Below, in pieces: positions 7,024 through 14,433 of a stretch of DNA of 18,933 nt (position 1 is its first letter; every line of letters begins with the position of its first letter). A program made the translations under genes and the position numbers. The DNA lies in the NCBI GenBank assembly GCA_900321365.1, contig ONVT01000105.1, positions 1-18,933 of the forward strand, read 5' to 3'. Under the pieces are notes generated by a model. It saw only the letters and a list, made by a program, of their open reading frames with translations, was not told where the DNA came from and searched no databases. Source of the DNA: an uncultured Eubacteriales bacterium. Lineage in GTDB: Bacteria > Bacillota_A > Clostridia > Lachnospirales > Lachnospiraceae.

Positions 7024-9402
7024 CTACGGCTGCGCGGGGATAAATATCCTGCTGCGCATCGGGTCGTGAGGATCGGCCGATGCCTCCATGGCTTCCTTCA
7101 TCAGGGTTGCCTGAGCGCCGATCTTTGCCTTGCCTCTCCGGTCAACCTTCTCATATGTGTTGTCATTCTTCAGTATATGGGCCTTGAGCGTATCGGCCAT
7201 CTGGACATCCAGGATATGGCACGCCTGCGCCCTGCATTCTGCGTCCTCAAGAGGGAACAGGATCTCTACGCGGCGGTCCAGATTGCGCGGCATCCAGTCC
7301 GCGGAGCTCATGTAGACCTCCTCGTTTCCGCCGTTCGAGAAGCGGAAGATCCTTGCATGCTCCAGGAAGGTTCCAACAATCGACCGAACCGTGATGTTCT
7401 CCGATACGCCCGGGATTCCGACCCTGAGGCAGCAGATGCCGCGGATGATCAGGTCGATCTTAACGCCGGCTGCCGACGCCTCATAGAGCTTTGCGATAAT
7501 ATCCCGGTCACACAGAGAGTTCATCTTCGCGGTGATATGGGCGGGTTCATTGGCTTTAGCATGGCGGATCTCACGGTCGATCAGCATGACAAACGCATCT
7601 CTGAGCCAGATCGGCGCCAGATGCAGCCGGTTCCAGATCCTCGGCTCACTGTATCCGGACAACATGTTGAAGACAGCCGTCGCGTCCTCCCCGTAGGGTT
7701 CCCTGCAGGTCATGATGCCGCAGTCTGTGTACAGCTTCGCGGTGGAATCGTTGTAATTGCCCGTTGCGAGATGGACATACCGGCGGATCCCGTCATCCTC
7801 ACGCCTTACCACCAGCGCGATTTTGCTGTGTGTCTTCAGGCCGACCAGTCCATAGATGACATGGCAGCCGGCTTTCTCGAGCATCTCCGCCCACTGGATG
7901 TTGTTCTCCTCATCGAAGCGCGCCTTCAGCTCGACAAGGGCGGTGACCTGCTTCCCGTTCCCGGCGGCGTCAGCCAGCGCTGCGACGATCGGGGAATTCC
8001 CCGATACGCGGTACAGCGTCATCTTGATGGCAAGCACATCCGGATCCTTCGACGCACTCCGGATCAGGTTCACCACCGGATCGAATGTCTGGTATGGATG
8101 AGACAGGAACACATCCCCCTTCCGGATCACGGAGAACAGATCTTCCTGCGTATTATTCAGGACGGGATTGGGCTGCGGCGTCCACGGTCTGTCCTTCAGT
8201 CTCTCGGAACCAGGCAGTGAGTACAGTTTCATCAGATATGTCAGGTCCAGCGGGCCGGAAATCGGATACATCTCGGTATCATTGACATTGAACTCACGGC
8301 GCAGGATCTTCAGAAGCTTCGGATCCATGGAATCCTCATATTCAAAGCGGATGACCTCACCCCACTGGCGCTGCTTGAGCTTGCTCTGGATCTCCACCAG
8401 CAGGTCGTCCGATTCATCCTCGTCCAGCTCCATGTCCGCGTTCCTCGTAACACGGTACGCGTGCGCGCAGACCACGTCATAGCCGGTGAACAGAATGTCC
8501 AGTTTGTCCTTGATCAGGTCTTCCAGCAGGACGCCCTGCATCTGCTTTTTATCCTCAGACGGAATCCGGATGACACGCGGAAGCATCGTCGGAACCTGTA
8601 CTGTCGCGAACATCGTCCCTTTCTTCAGGGTCTTTTCCTTCGAGATCTTGTCCGCGATCTTCTCGCCGTTCTTCTGCAGGTTCTTGAAAAAAGTCGCCGC
8701 CGCGGAATCCTTTCCGCTCTCCCCCTTCCGCCTGGAGATCAGGGCGCCGATATTGAGCGACTTGTTCCTGATCAGCGGAAATGGTCTGGACGCGTCGACA
8801 GCGGTCGGCGTCAGCACCGGGTAGACTGTCTCTTCAAAATACCGGTCCAGATACTCCTTCTGCTTCTCACTAAGCAGCTCCGGATTCGTGATCAGATCAT
8901 ATCCTTCGCTGCGCATGGCGGGGATCAGGGATCTGGACAGCGTCGAATACTGACGGTCGATCAGCGCATGGCATTTTTCCTCCACCAGCAGCAGCTGCGC
9001 GGCCGGAACCAGTCCTGCCAGATCCGGCTTCGTCATCTTCGCGTGGACCATGTCCATCAGAGACGCGACACGCACCATGAAGAATTCATCCAGGTTCGAG
9101 GCTGTGATGGAGAGGAATTTCAGGCGCTCAAAGAGCGGGTTCGTCTTGTCCCTCGCTTCATCCAGGATCCGGTAATTGAAATCCAGCCAGCTCAGCTCCC
9201 GGTTGATATAGTAAGCGGGGTTAAAAAACCCGGCCATCTCCCCGGCCGTCTCCGCAGCCGGTACGCTCTTCTCCTTCTCTGCAGCTTTTGCCTTTTCCGC
9301 TGTTTTTGCTTTCTCCACAGTCTTTGCCTTCTCCGCAGTTTTTGCCTTCTCCGCAGTCTTTGCCTTCGCCGGCATATTCTTGTCAGATGCACTCTTAGCC
9401 AT
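7024..9402 (-). CDS. ppk: Polyphosphate kinase 1 with repeat-built N-terminal tail
   Basis: Reversibly polymerises the gamma phosphate of ATP into inorganic polyphosphate. The 792-residue protein has the PPK1 start signature 'YYINRELSWLDFN' at about residues 64-76. The catalytic histidine that is autophosphorylated is in L-K-T-H-S-K (about 525), the second active-site histidine in L-E-H-A-R-I-F (about 682), and the nearby 'HLATGNYND' is also typical. Two features are unusual. The first 60 residues are a Lys/Ala/Glu tail made from hexapeptide repeats related to A-E-K-A-K-T. A Lys-rich insertion of about 40 residues (about 224-264) interrupts the head domain. The ATG at 9402 has GAGAGG at 7-nt spacing; an ATG at 9408 is too close to it. 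The ppx homologue lies upstream and ispG downstream. Confidence 0.96.
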   Translation of the reverse strand: MAKSASDKNMPAKAKTAEKAKTAEKAKTVEKAKTAEKAKAAEKEKSVPAAETAGEMAGFFNPAYYINRELSWLDFNYRILDEARDKTNPLFERLKFLSITASNLDEFFMVRVASLMDMVHAKMTKPDLAGLVPAAQLLLVEEKCHALIDRQYSTLSRSLIPAMRSEGYDLITNPELLSEKQKEYLDRYFEETVYPVLTPTAVDASRPFPLIRNKSLNIGALISRRKGESGKDSAAATFFKNLQKNGEKIADKISKEKTLKKGTMFATVQVPTMLPRVIRIPSEDKKQMQGVLLEDLIKDKLDILFTGYDVVCAHAYRVTRNADMELDEDESDDLLVEIQSKLKQRQWGEVIRFEYEDSMDPKLLKILRREFNVNDTEMYPISGPLDLTYLMKLYSLPGSERLKDRPWTPQPNPVLNNTQEDLFSVIRKGDVFLSHPYQTFDPVVNLIRSASKDPDVLAIKMTLYRVSGNSPIVAALADAAGNGKQVTALVELKARFDEENNIQWAEMLEKAGCHVIYGLVGLKTHSKIALVVRREDDGIRRYVHLATGNYNDSTAKLYTDCGIMTCREPYGEDATAVFNMLSGYSEPRIWNRLHLAPIWLRDAFVMLIDREIRHAKANEPAHITAKMNSLCDRDIIAKLYEASAAGVKIDLIIRGICCLRVGIPGVSENITVRSIVGTFLEHARIFRFSNGGNEEVYMSSADWMPRNLDRRVEILFPLEDAECRAQACHILDVQMADTLKAHILKNDNTYEKVDRRGKAKIGAQATLMKEAMEASADPHDPMRSRIFIPAQP
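9281..9370. repeat. Five tandem 18-bp units inside the 5' end of ppk
   Basis: Five 18-bp units start at 9281, 9299, 9317, 9335 and 9353. On the plus strand a typical unit is GCAGTCTTTGCCTTCTCC, with a few substitutions in each copy. Because 18 is a multiple of three, copy-number changes keep the ppk frame. Each unit encodes a hexapeptide of the A-K-T-A-E-K type. A more decayed unit may lie just below 9281. Confidence 0.88.
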
Positions 9403-9435
9403 AATCATCCCTCTCCGGCACTGTTGCAGTATTAC

Positions 9436-9490
9436 TTCCGAATCTTCCTGTCTTTCGGAAATAATTTTATTACAGTACCTTTAGATCTTG
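9436..9490 (-). promoter_or_regulatory. AT-rich ppx-ppk gap with an inverted repeat and weak promoter-like boxes
   Basis: TTCCGAA (9436-9442) and TTCGGAA (9454-9460) form a 7-bp inverted repeat with an 11-nt loop. No U-tract follows on the minus strand, so it is not a good terminator for ppx. CTGACA (9489-9494, minus strand) and TAAAAT (9464-9469) resemble promoter boxes, but their 19-bp spacing is poor. A ppk promoter is possible, not shown. Confidence 0.25.
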
Positions 9491-11035
9491 TCAGGTTGCC
9501 TTTCTCTTCTGGTGTAATACCGGTTTCAGGTTGAATACCTCCTCAAACAGGGTTTCATCATCCTCCAGGGTCCCCTTCTCCAGCGTCAGGTCGTCGTCGC
9601 ATACCGTGCTCAGGACCAGCTCCCCGTCCCTCACCGACACCGTGATCTCCCTGATCCGCTGGCGGTGCGACCGGTCGAGCGCATTTGCCGCCCTGAGAAT
9701 CGCCGTCAGCTTCGCGATCACGAGATACTCCTCGCGACTGACGGAGCTGACCGAAACCAGATCGTCGTAATAATGGAACTGTGCCGTGTTGAACCTCACC
9801 ACATTCGCGACGATCTGCCGCTCCGCGTGGCTGAGTCCTATAATCTCCGTCGCCATCACGATATTGTAGGCGCAGTCTGAGACATCGGTCAGCGAGATAT
9901 ATTTGCCGCAGTTGTGGAGGATCGCCGAGATCTGCAGGAGAAGCCTCTCCCGTCTGCCGAGCTTGTGCAGCTTCTTCGTCCGGTCGAAGATTGTCAGGCT
10001 CAGATCCTCCACGTTGCGGATATGCGCCTGGTTGGACTTATAGCGCTTTGCGATATTCCTTGCCGCGGCGATGATGTCTTCGTCAAACGCGTGTGGCGAG
10101 TGCACTGCCTTGTTCTCGACCGCGTAATCATACGCGAGCCCGTCCCCGATGGAAATCTCCGGAACCCAGACGCTCTCCGATTCAAAATGCTCCAGCAGGA
10201 ACCGGCAGATGATCACGGAAGGCGCGACAAACATCGAAAATTCCGTCGGGATCGAACATCTCTTCGCGATTTCTTCCGGATTCATCGCCACAGTCTTCCG
10301 GCAGGCATCTGCCAGTTCTTCCTTCGTGATGATCAGACTCTCCCTGAGCGGATAGAGCGAGCGGAACAGAAGCTGCAGCTCCTTGTTCGTCGCGATCAGG
10401 GTCGTGATCTGTCGGTCCTTCTGGTACAGCTTCCCGAATCCGGCGATCTCATGGGCGAGCAGCTCCCGCAGGATCTGCTCAAAATGCTCATTGTTTTTTG
10501 CCAGCGGGTAATACCGGTTCCTGGTAGTAATCCTTCCGATCCGGACATTCTGCGTCGTGATCAGCTTATCCTTGTCGAAAACCGAGATCTGCAGGGAGCT
10601 TCCGCCGATATTGACAATCGCGGTTCCCTTTTTGATGACATTTTCAAATGATTCGGTCTGAGCAGCGATCGACTTGTAATCCAGGAATCTCTGTTCAGAA
10701 TTCGACAGGATCGTCAGTTTCAGGCCGGTCCTCAGCTCGATGTAGTCCTTCGTGATCATCGCCGTACGGATCTCCCGGAGAGCGCTCGTGCCCACCATGC
10801 GGTACGCGTCCACATGATATCCCTCCATGATGGAGCGGTACTCGGTCAGTGTTTCGATCAGGCGCTCCATCTTCGCAGTGGAGAGCGTACTGCGCTCATA
10901 CGCGTCATTTCCAAGATCGATCCTGCAGCTCAGGCAGTCGAACATATGGAATCCCTTCCTCGCAGAGATCTCATACAGCTTCATCTCCGTCTCGGTCGAA
11001 CCGATCATGATCGAAGCGAACAACTTTACAGCCAT
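9491..11035 (-). CDS. Ppx/GppA-family protein with HD-like C-terminal domain and altered active-site motifs
   Basis: A 514-residue cytosolic protein with an ASKHA-fold exopolyphosphatase/pppGpp phosphatase region (about 1-310) and an HD-like helical domain (about 320-514). Family marks are 'VGTSALREI' (about 81-89), 'SNSEQRFLDYKSI' (about 111) and 'IGGSS' (about 143). Several key residues differ. The phosphate-1 motif, normally D-x-G-S, is M-I-G-S (residues 10-13). The phosphate-2 motif, normally D-I-G-G-G-S, is N-I-G-G-S-S (142-147). The HD pair is H-N at about 374-375. Members normally hydrolyse polyphosphate or pppGpp; the changes suggest weak or absent catalysis here. The start has GGAGG at 7-nt spacing. 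It lies just upstream of ppk, so a role in polyphosphate balance is likely. I give no gene symbol because activity is doubtful. Confidence 0.85.
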   Translation of the reverse strand: MAVKLFASIMIGSTETEMKLYEISARKGFHMFDCLSCRIDLGNDAYERSTLSTAKMERLIETLTEYRSIMEGYHVDAYRMVGTSALREIRTAMITKDYIELRTGLKLTILSNSEQRFLDYKSIAAQTESFENVIKKGTAIVNIGGSSLQISVFDKDKLITTQNVRIGRITTRNRYYPLAKNNEHFEQILRELLAHEIAGFGKLYQKDRQITTLIATNKELQLLFRSLYPLRESLIITKEELADACRKTVAMNPEEIAKRCSIPTEFSMFVAPSVIICRFLLEHFESESVWVPEISIGDGLAYDYAVENKAVHSPHAFDEDIIAAARNIAKRYKSNQAHIRNVEDLSLTIFDRTKKLHKLGRRERLLLQISAILHNCGKYISLTDVSDCAYNIVMATEIIGLSHAERQIVANVVRFNTAQFHYYDDLVSVSSVSREEYLVIAKLTAILRAANALDRSHRQRIREITVSVRDGELVLSTVCDDDLTLEKGTLEDDETLFEEVFNLKPVLHQKRKAT

Positions 11036-11130
11036 CTTTTATCCTCCATTGCGTCCGGCAATATGACATGCACCTTCACAGGCCTGTGCTTCCCACATCA
11101 TTTCGCGGTGTCCCTGGTGTGGCGTTGTCG

Positions 11131-12510
11131 TCAGTCAGCGTAGCTGGTTCCAAGTATATGGTCAATAAACTGCCTTGCGCACCGCCCGCTCCTGCCGCCG
11201 TGGCTCAGCTCCCAGGTATTGGCCTTTTCGTAGAGCTCCTGCTCATCCATCTCCAGCCGCTCCTGCCTGGCGATGCCCTTCAGGATCATCTGGAACTCTT
11301 TTTTCGTCGGAGCACCGAAGTAGATCGTAACGCCAAAGCGGTAGGACAGTGAGAGCTTCTCCTGCACTGTATCCGAGGTGTGCATGTCAGAGCGGATATC
11401 GCCTTCCTTGTCCTCATAGTTCTCCCGGATCAGATGACGCCGGTTGCTCGTCGCGTAGATCAGGACATTCTCCGGCTTCTTCTCCAGTCCGCCCTCGATG
11501 ACAGCCTTCAGGTACTTGTAATCCGTTTCAAAGTCCTCGAAAGACAGGTCATCCATATAGATGATAAACCGGTAATTCCGGTTTTTTATCTGCGCGAGGA
11601 TGTCCACCAGGTCACGGAACTGATGCTTGTAGACCTCGATGATTCTCAGCCCCTGTTCGTAATACTCGTTCAGGATACCCTTGATCGCGGTGGACTTGCC
11701 CGTCCCCGCGTCGCCAAACAGCAGGCAGTTGTTCGCCCGCCTTCCGGCGAGAAATGCCTCCGTGTTCTCCCGGAGCTTTTTCTTCTGAATCTCGCAGCCG
11801 ATCAGGTCATCCAGCCTGACATGAGCGATATTCGTGATCGGAACGATCTCCATGGCGTCCGCGCTGTCGTGGATCACGCGGAACGCATGGTGCAGGCCGA
11901 ACTTCCCGCATCCGAAATCCCTGTAGAACTCATCCGCGTGTTCCTTAAACTCCTGTGTGCTTTCAGAGGCGGATAGTCTGCGGCTCAGTTCCTCGATCCG
12001 GTCGCGGATCCGCCTGCTCGCAAGTCTTCTGTCGTCCCCGCCGAACTCATAGTCCGCCGCCATCTCATACAGAGAAACACCAAGATACTGCTCGATATCG
12101 CCGAAATCATAGGCAAACAGCTCACGGAAAATCTCGAAGTCGTGCACCGCGATCGGATTGATCCCACCCGGGATGTTCTCCCGGATCTCATGTGCCCTGG
12201 AATACGCGTTCTCATGATAAACCAGATAATACGTCAGCCACGAGTGCCATACATTCCCCGAGAACCCGTAATTCTGAGCCGTGTCGATCATCTCCTGCAT
12301 CAGGCGGCAGTATGTCCGGATGCACTGTGCCCCGGCAGAAGCCTCATCCGGGCCCGACAGTTCTTCCGCTCTCATCTGTCCTTTGCTGAGCGCATATTCT
12401 TTCCAGCTTACCGATTCTTTTCTCCTTACCTGTCTCTGGAGTTTCGCCAGCGAATCCAGGACTCCGCCGTCCCGGTCCCGGTACAGAACAAGTTCCTCAA
12501 TTCTTAACAT
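11131..12510 (-). CDS. DUF815-family AAA ATPase
   Basis: A 459-residue protein with a helical N-terminal half (about 1-230) and a C-terminal AAA-type ATPase domain. The Walker A motif is G-D-A-G-T-G-K-S-T (266-274), Walker B is 'FIIYMDD' (315-321), sensor 1 is in 'IYATSNRRH' (about 351-359), and an arginine-finger candidate is in 'LSYRFG' (about 388-393). Motif order and surrounding residues match the DUF815 group of uncharacterised bacterial ATPases; no substrate or partner is known to me. The ATG has GAGG at 7-nt spacing. The gene lies 95 nt upstream of the ppx homologue and about 106 nt downstream of chorismate mutase, on the same strand, so it may be cotranscribed with the polyphosphate genes. 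Both ATPase motifs look intact. Confidence 0.85.
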   Translation of the reverse strand: MLRIEELVLYRDRDGGVLDSLAKLQRQVRRKESVSWKEYALSKGQMRAEELSGPDEASAGAQCIRTYCRLMQEMIDTAQNYGFSGNVWHSWLTYYLVYHENAYSRAHEIRENIPGGINPIAVHDFEIFRELFAYDFGDIEQYLGVSLYEMAADYEFGGDDRRLASRRIRDRIEELSRRLSASESTQEFKEHADEFYRDFGCGKFGLHHAFRVIHDSADAMEIVPITNIAHVRLDDLIGCEIQKKKLRENTEAFLAGRRANNCLLFGDAGTGKSTAIKGILNEYYEQGLRIIEVYKHQFRDLVDILAQIKNRNYRFIIYMDDLSFEDFETDYKYLKAVIEGGLEKKPENVLIYATSNRRHLIRENYEDKEGDIRSDMHTSDTVQEKLSLSYRFGVTIYFGAPTKKEFQMILKGIARQERLEMDEQELYEKANTWELSHGGRSGRCARQFIDHILGTSYAD

Positions 12511-12616
12511 CCCGTATCCTCATTCCCGGCCGCATCCTGCACACTTCAGAATCTGCCGCGCCATATCCTGTCTTTCCTGCCGTTGATTCTCCGGCTAAGG
12601 AACTGTTCCTGATCAA

Positions 12617-12913
12617 TCATGAATCGGTCTTTACCTGCTCCAGGACGGCATGCTGCCTCCTGCGGCTCATGGCCATCAGCAGGCCGTATAATTCTCCGAT
12701 GTCATTCCTGTTAGACTCATCGTGCGCCAGCTCACGGACAGCGGCAATCTTCTGTTCCTCCCGCTTCCTGTCAAAGATGTCCTTTCCCGCACGCTCTTTC
12801 ACATCCGCGATCTTCTCAGAGATCGCCATACGCTCCTCAAAGAGCCGTACAATCTCACGGTCAACAGCATCGATCTGTTCCCTGAGTTCCTCCAAATCCG
12901 GATTCTGTTCCAT
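12617..12913 (-). CDS. Chorismate mutase, AroQ type, stand-alone
   Basis: A 98-residue all-helical enzyme that converts chorismate to prephenate, the entry to phenylalanine and tyrosine synthesis. It matches the AroQ pattern throughout: 'LREQIDAVDREIVRLFEERM' provides the first active-site arginine and the second (EERM), followed by the lysine of 'IADVK'. 'DRKREEQ' provides the R-E pair, and 'MAMSRRRQ' the C-terminal glutamine. There is no fused dehydrogenase, dehydratase or DAHP synthase domain. The ribosome binding site is weak (GGGG, 3 nt before the ATG), so expression may be modest. It lies between the HicB-like gene and the DUF815 ATPase, about 12 kb from aroK on the same strand. The family call is firm; a regulatory rather than metabolic role cannot be excluded. 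Confidence 0.93.
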   Translation of the reverse strand: MEQNPDLEELREQIDAVDREIVRLFEERMAISEKIADVKERAGKDIFDRKREEQKIAAVRELAHDESNRNDIGELYGLLMAMSRRRQHAVLEQVKTDS

Positions 12914-12945
12914 AATCCCCGCATGCCCTTTCCCAGACTAAAGCC

Positions 12946-12964
12946 ATGTACATAAACTGTACAT
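12946..12964. other. Short inverted repeat between the HicB-like gene and chorismate mutase
   Basis: ATGTACA (12946-12952) and TGTACAT (12958-12964) are perfect inverted repeats around TAAAC, about 33 bp before the chorismate mutase start. The size suits either a small RNA hairpin or a protein-binding operator. There is no second copy in the window and no regulator gene next to it. Confidence 0.3.
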
Positions 12965-12991
12965 CCTGCCTGTCTTTTGCAAAATTATTCC

Positions 12992-13270
12992 TTATTCATC
13001 CCATCCTTCCGTAAAGCGGTAGTGCACCATGACCCTGCGCACCTCCTGCCCCTCCTTCAGGTCAAGATCCTCCTCATCCGAGACATGCGGCATGACCGGA
13101 TTCTCCTCCTGCAGCTCCAGGTCGATCCAGTTATACGCCTGGAGCCTCGCGTCCTCCAGCGCTTCATGGAGCGTCCTCCCCTCACATCTGCACATCTTCA
13201 GGTCAGGGAACTCCCCGCCCCAGGACCCGTCCTGCCTTCTGGTCAGGACAACCGGATATATAAACGTCAT
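12992..13270 (-). CDS. HicB-like domain protein without a recognisable HicA partner
   Basis: A 92-residue acidic protein. Its first half fits the partly degraded RNase H fold of HicB antitoxins: 'FIYPVVLTRRQDGSWGGEFP' and then 'DLKMCRCEGRTLHEALEDA', with the typical F-P-D-L and E-A-L-E-x-A spacing. The C-terminal part, 'EEDLDLKEGQEVRRVMVHYR', shows no clear ribbon-helix-helix or helix-turn-helix DNA-binding domain. I find no small HicA-like double-stranded RNA-binding frame beside it: upstream is the divergent pyrB control region and downstream is chorismate mutase. The ATG follows a GGAGAGGA stretch and an extended -10 promoter lies about 46 bp upstream. It is probably a solitary HicB-fold protein of unknown function rather than half of a working toxin-antitoxin pair. 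Confidence 0.72.
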   Translation of the reverse strand: MTFIYPVVLTRRQDGSWGGEFPDLKMCRCEGRTLHEALEDARLQAYNWIDLELQEENPVMPHVSDEEDLDLKEGQEVRRVMVHYRFTEGWDE

Positions 13271-13315
13271 TCCTCTCCACCCCGTGTTTTCTCAAATCTA
13301 CCGCATATTTCTGTC

Positions 13316-13324
13316 AGTATATCA
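13316..13324 (-). promoter_or_regulatory. Extended -10 promoter for the HicB-like gene
   Basis: The minus strand reads TG-A-TATACT, an extended -10 element (TATACT at plus 13316-13321, TG at 13323-13324). The upstream -35 region (GTGAAA at 17 bp) is poor, as expected for extended -10 promoters. Transcription would start near 13309 and give a leader of about 40 nt. It may serve the downstream minus-strand genes too. Confidence 0.5.
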
Positions 13325-13354
13325 TGTTTTCCACAATGTTTCACGGGATTTACA

Positions 13355-13423
13355 GTGGAAGCGTTATAGTTCAGGGGCCTGCTACCGGCCCGGGAGCCGT
13401 CCCCTGAACTGTAACGTGGAAGC
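13355..13423. mobile_element. 53-bp MITE-like element with 15-bp terminal inverted repeats and 8-bp target duplications
   Basis: The left end GTTATAGTTCAGGGG (13363-13377) and right end CCCCTGAACTGTAAC (13401-13415) are inverted repeats with one mismatch, around a 23-bp GC-rich core. The octamer GTGGAAGC occurs exactly before the left end (13355-13362) and exactly after the right end (13416-13423), as expected for a target-site duplication. There is no room for a transposase. In plus-strand RNA the mismatch becomes a G-U pair, so the whole element would fold into one long hairpin. No U-tract follows on either strand, so it is not an ordinary terminator. The transposase family is unknown; 8-bp duplications are known for families such as IS66, ISL3 and IS256. 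Confidence 0.65.
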
Positions 13424-13444
13424 CGCGATCCCGCGACTTGCAGG

Positions 13445-13473
13445 TTGCGCCGGATGCGAAATTCATGTAAGAT
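13445..13473 (+). promoter_or_regulatory. Candidate promoter for pyrBI
   Basis: TTGCGC (13445-13450) lies 17 bp before TAAGAT (13468-13473), with TG directly ahead of the -10 box. Transcription would begin near 13480 and leave a leader of about 35 nt, too short for a classical attenuator. The -10 box matches only four of six consensus bases, so this is tentative. Confidence 0.3.
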
Positions 13474-13515
13474 ATTCCGGAAGCAGTTGACGCAGTTTTA
13501 TAGCAGGAGGCACCC

Positions 13516-14433
13516 ATGAGACACTGCATGAGCCCTCTGGACTTTACCGTCGACGAACTCGAACAGATGATGGAGCTCGCCGCCCGGATCGAGAAGAATC
13601 CAGAGGCATACGCACACGTATGCGAAGGAAAGAAGATCGCCACACTATTCTATGAGCCAAGTACCCGCACCCGATTAAGCTTCGAAGCAGCGATGCTGAA
13701 CCTCGGGGGCAAGGTAATTGGCTTTTCTTCTGCCCAGTCCAGTTCCGCATCAAAAGGAGAAAGCGTCGCTGATACGATCCGCGTCATCTCCTGTTTTGCC
13801 GACATCGCCGCGATCCGGCACCCGAAAGAGGGCGCGCCTTATGTCGCGTCGCTCCACTCCTCGATCCCGGTCATCAACGCGGGAGACGGCGGGCACCAGC
13901 ATCCGACCCAGACCCTGACCGACATGACCACGATCAGACAGATCAAGGGACACCTCGGCAACCTGACCATCGGGCTGTGCGGTGACCTGAAGTTCGGACG
14001 CACCGTCCATTCCCTCATCTCCTCCCTGGTACGCTATCCCGGGATCCGGTTCATCCTCATATCTCCGGAGGAACTGCGGATCCCAGATTATGTCAGGGAA
14101 GACATCCTGAAAAGGAACAACATCCCCTTTGAGGAAGTCATCCGCCTTGAGGACGCGATGCCCAGTCTCGATGTCCTGTACATGACCAGAGTCCAGAGAG
14201 AACGCTTTTTCAACGAAGAAGACTATGTGCGGATGAAAGATTTCTACATCCTGGACGCCGAAAAGATGAAACTCGCCCGGGAGGACTGCACCGTACTCCA
14301 CCCGCTTCCCAGGGTAAATGAAATCTCCGTAGACGTGGACAGCGACCCGCGGGCCTGTTATTTCCGTCAGGTACAGTACGGCGTCTACATCCGGATGGCA
14401 CTGATCATGACACTGCTGGAGGTGACGATATGA
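13516..14433 (+). CDS. pyrB: Aspartate carbamoyltransferase catalytic chain
   Basis: Cytosolic enzyme joining carbamoyl phosphate and aspartate, the committed step of pyrimidine synthesis. The 305-residue chain has the carbamoyl-phosphate loop S-T-R-T-R (49-53), the mobile-loop 'SASKGES' with its lysine near 80, H-P-T-Q-T-L (129-134), the aspartate-domain 'TRVQRERF' (about 224) and H-P-L-P-R (262-266). All expected catalytic groups are present. The ATG follows AGGAGG by 5 nt. It overlaps pyrI by 4 nt (ATGA), so the two chains are translationally coupled and should form a regulated holoenzyme. The upstream region holds a 53-bp inverted-repeat element but no recognisable PyrR-type leader. Confidence 0.97.
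   Translation: MRHCMSPLDFTVDELEQMMELAARIEKNPEAYAHVCEGKKIATLFYEPSTRTRLSFEAAMLNLGGKVIGFSSAQSSSASKGESVADTIRVISCFADIAAIRHPKEGAPYVASLHSSIPVINAGDGGHQHPTQTLTDMTTIRQIKGHLGNLTIGLCGDLKFGRTVHSLISSLVRYPGIRFILISPEELRIPDYVREDILKRNNIPFEEVIRLEDAMPSLDVLYMTRVQRERFFNEEDYVRMKDFYILDAEKMKLAREDCTVLHPLPRVNEISVDVDSDPRACYFRQVQYGVYIRMALIMTLLEVTI

Noticed and set aside
9281..9370. A CRISPR array or other spaced repeat
   Set aside because: The 18-bp units are contiguous with no spacers and stay in frame within ppk, so they are a coding tandem repeat.
8461..9534. A 357-codon open frame on the plus strand opposite ppk and the end of the ppx homologue
   Set aside because: Antisense shadow of ppk; its Cys/Leu/Phe-rich stretch is the reverse reading of the 18-bp repeats, and no ribosome binding site or family signature was seen.
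12520..12564. A 14-residue minus-strand frame (M-A-R-Q-I-L-K-C-A-G-C-G-R-E) just before the DUF815 gene, resembling a leader peptide with a C-x-x-C
   Set aside because: The ribosome binding site is poorly spaced, there is no attenuator-like hairpin or U-tract after it, and so short a frame is expected by chance.
12992..13270. A working HicAB toxin-antitoxin module
   Set aside because: No HicA-sized frame lies on either side, and the HicB-like protein lacks a clear DNA-binding domain.
13363..13415. The inverted repeat upstream of pyrB as a rho-independent terminator or PyrR-type attenuator
   Set aside because: No U-tract follows on either strand, no alternative antiterminator pairing was seen, and the abutting 8-bp direct repeats are better explained by an insertion.
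13750..14301. A 183-codon minus-strand frame inside pyrB
   Set aside because: pyrB on the opposite strand has every catalytic motif, so this frame is a by-product of its codon use.
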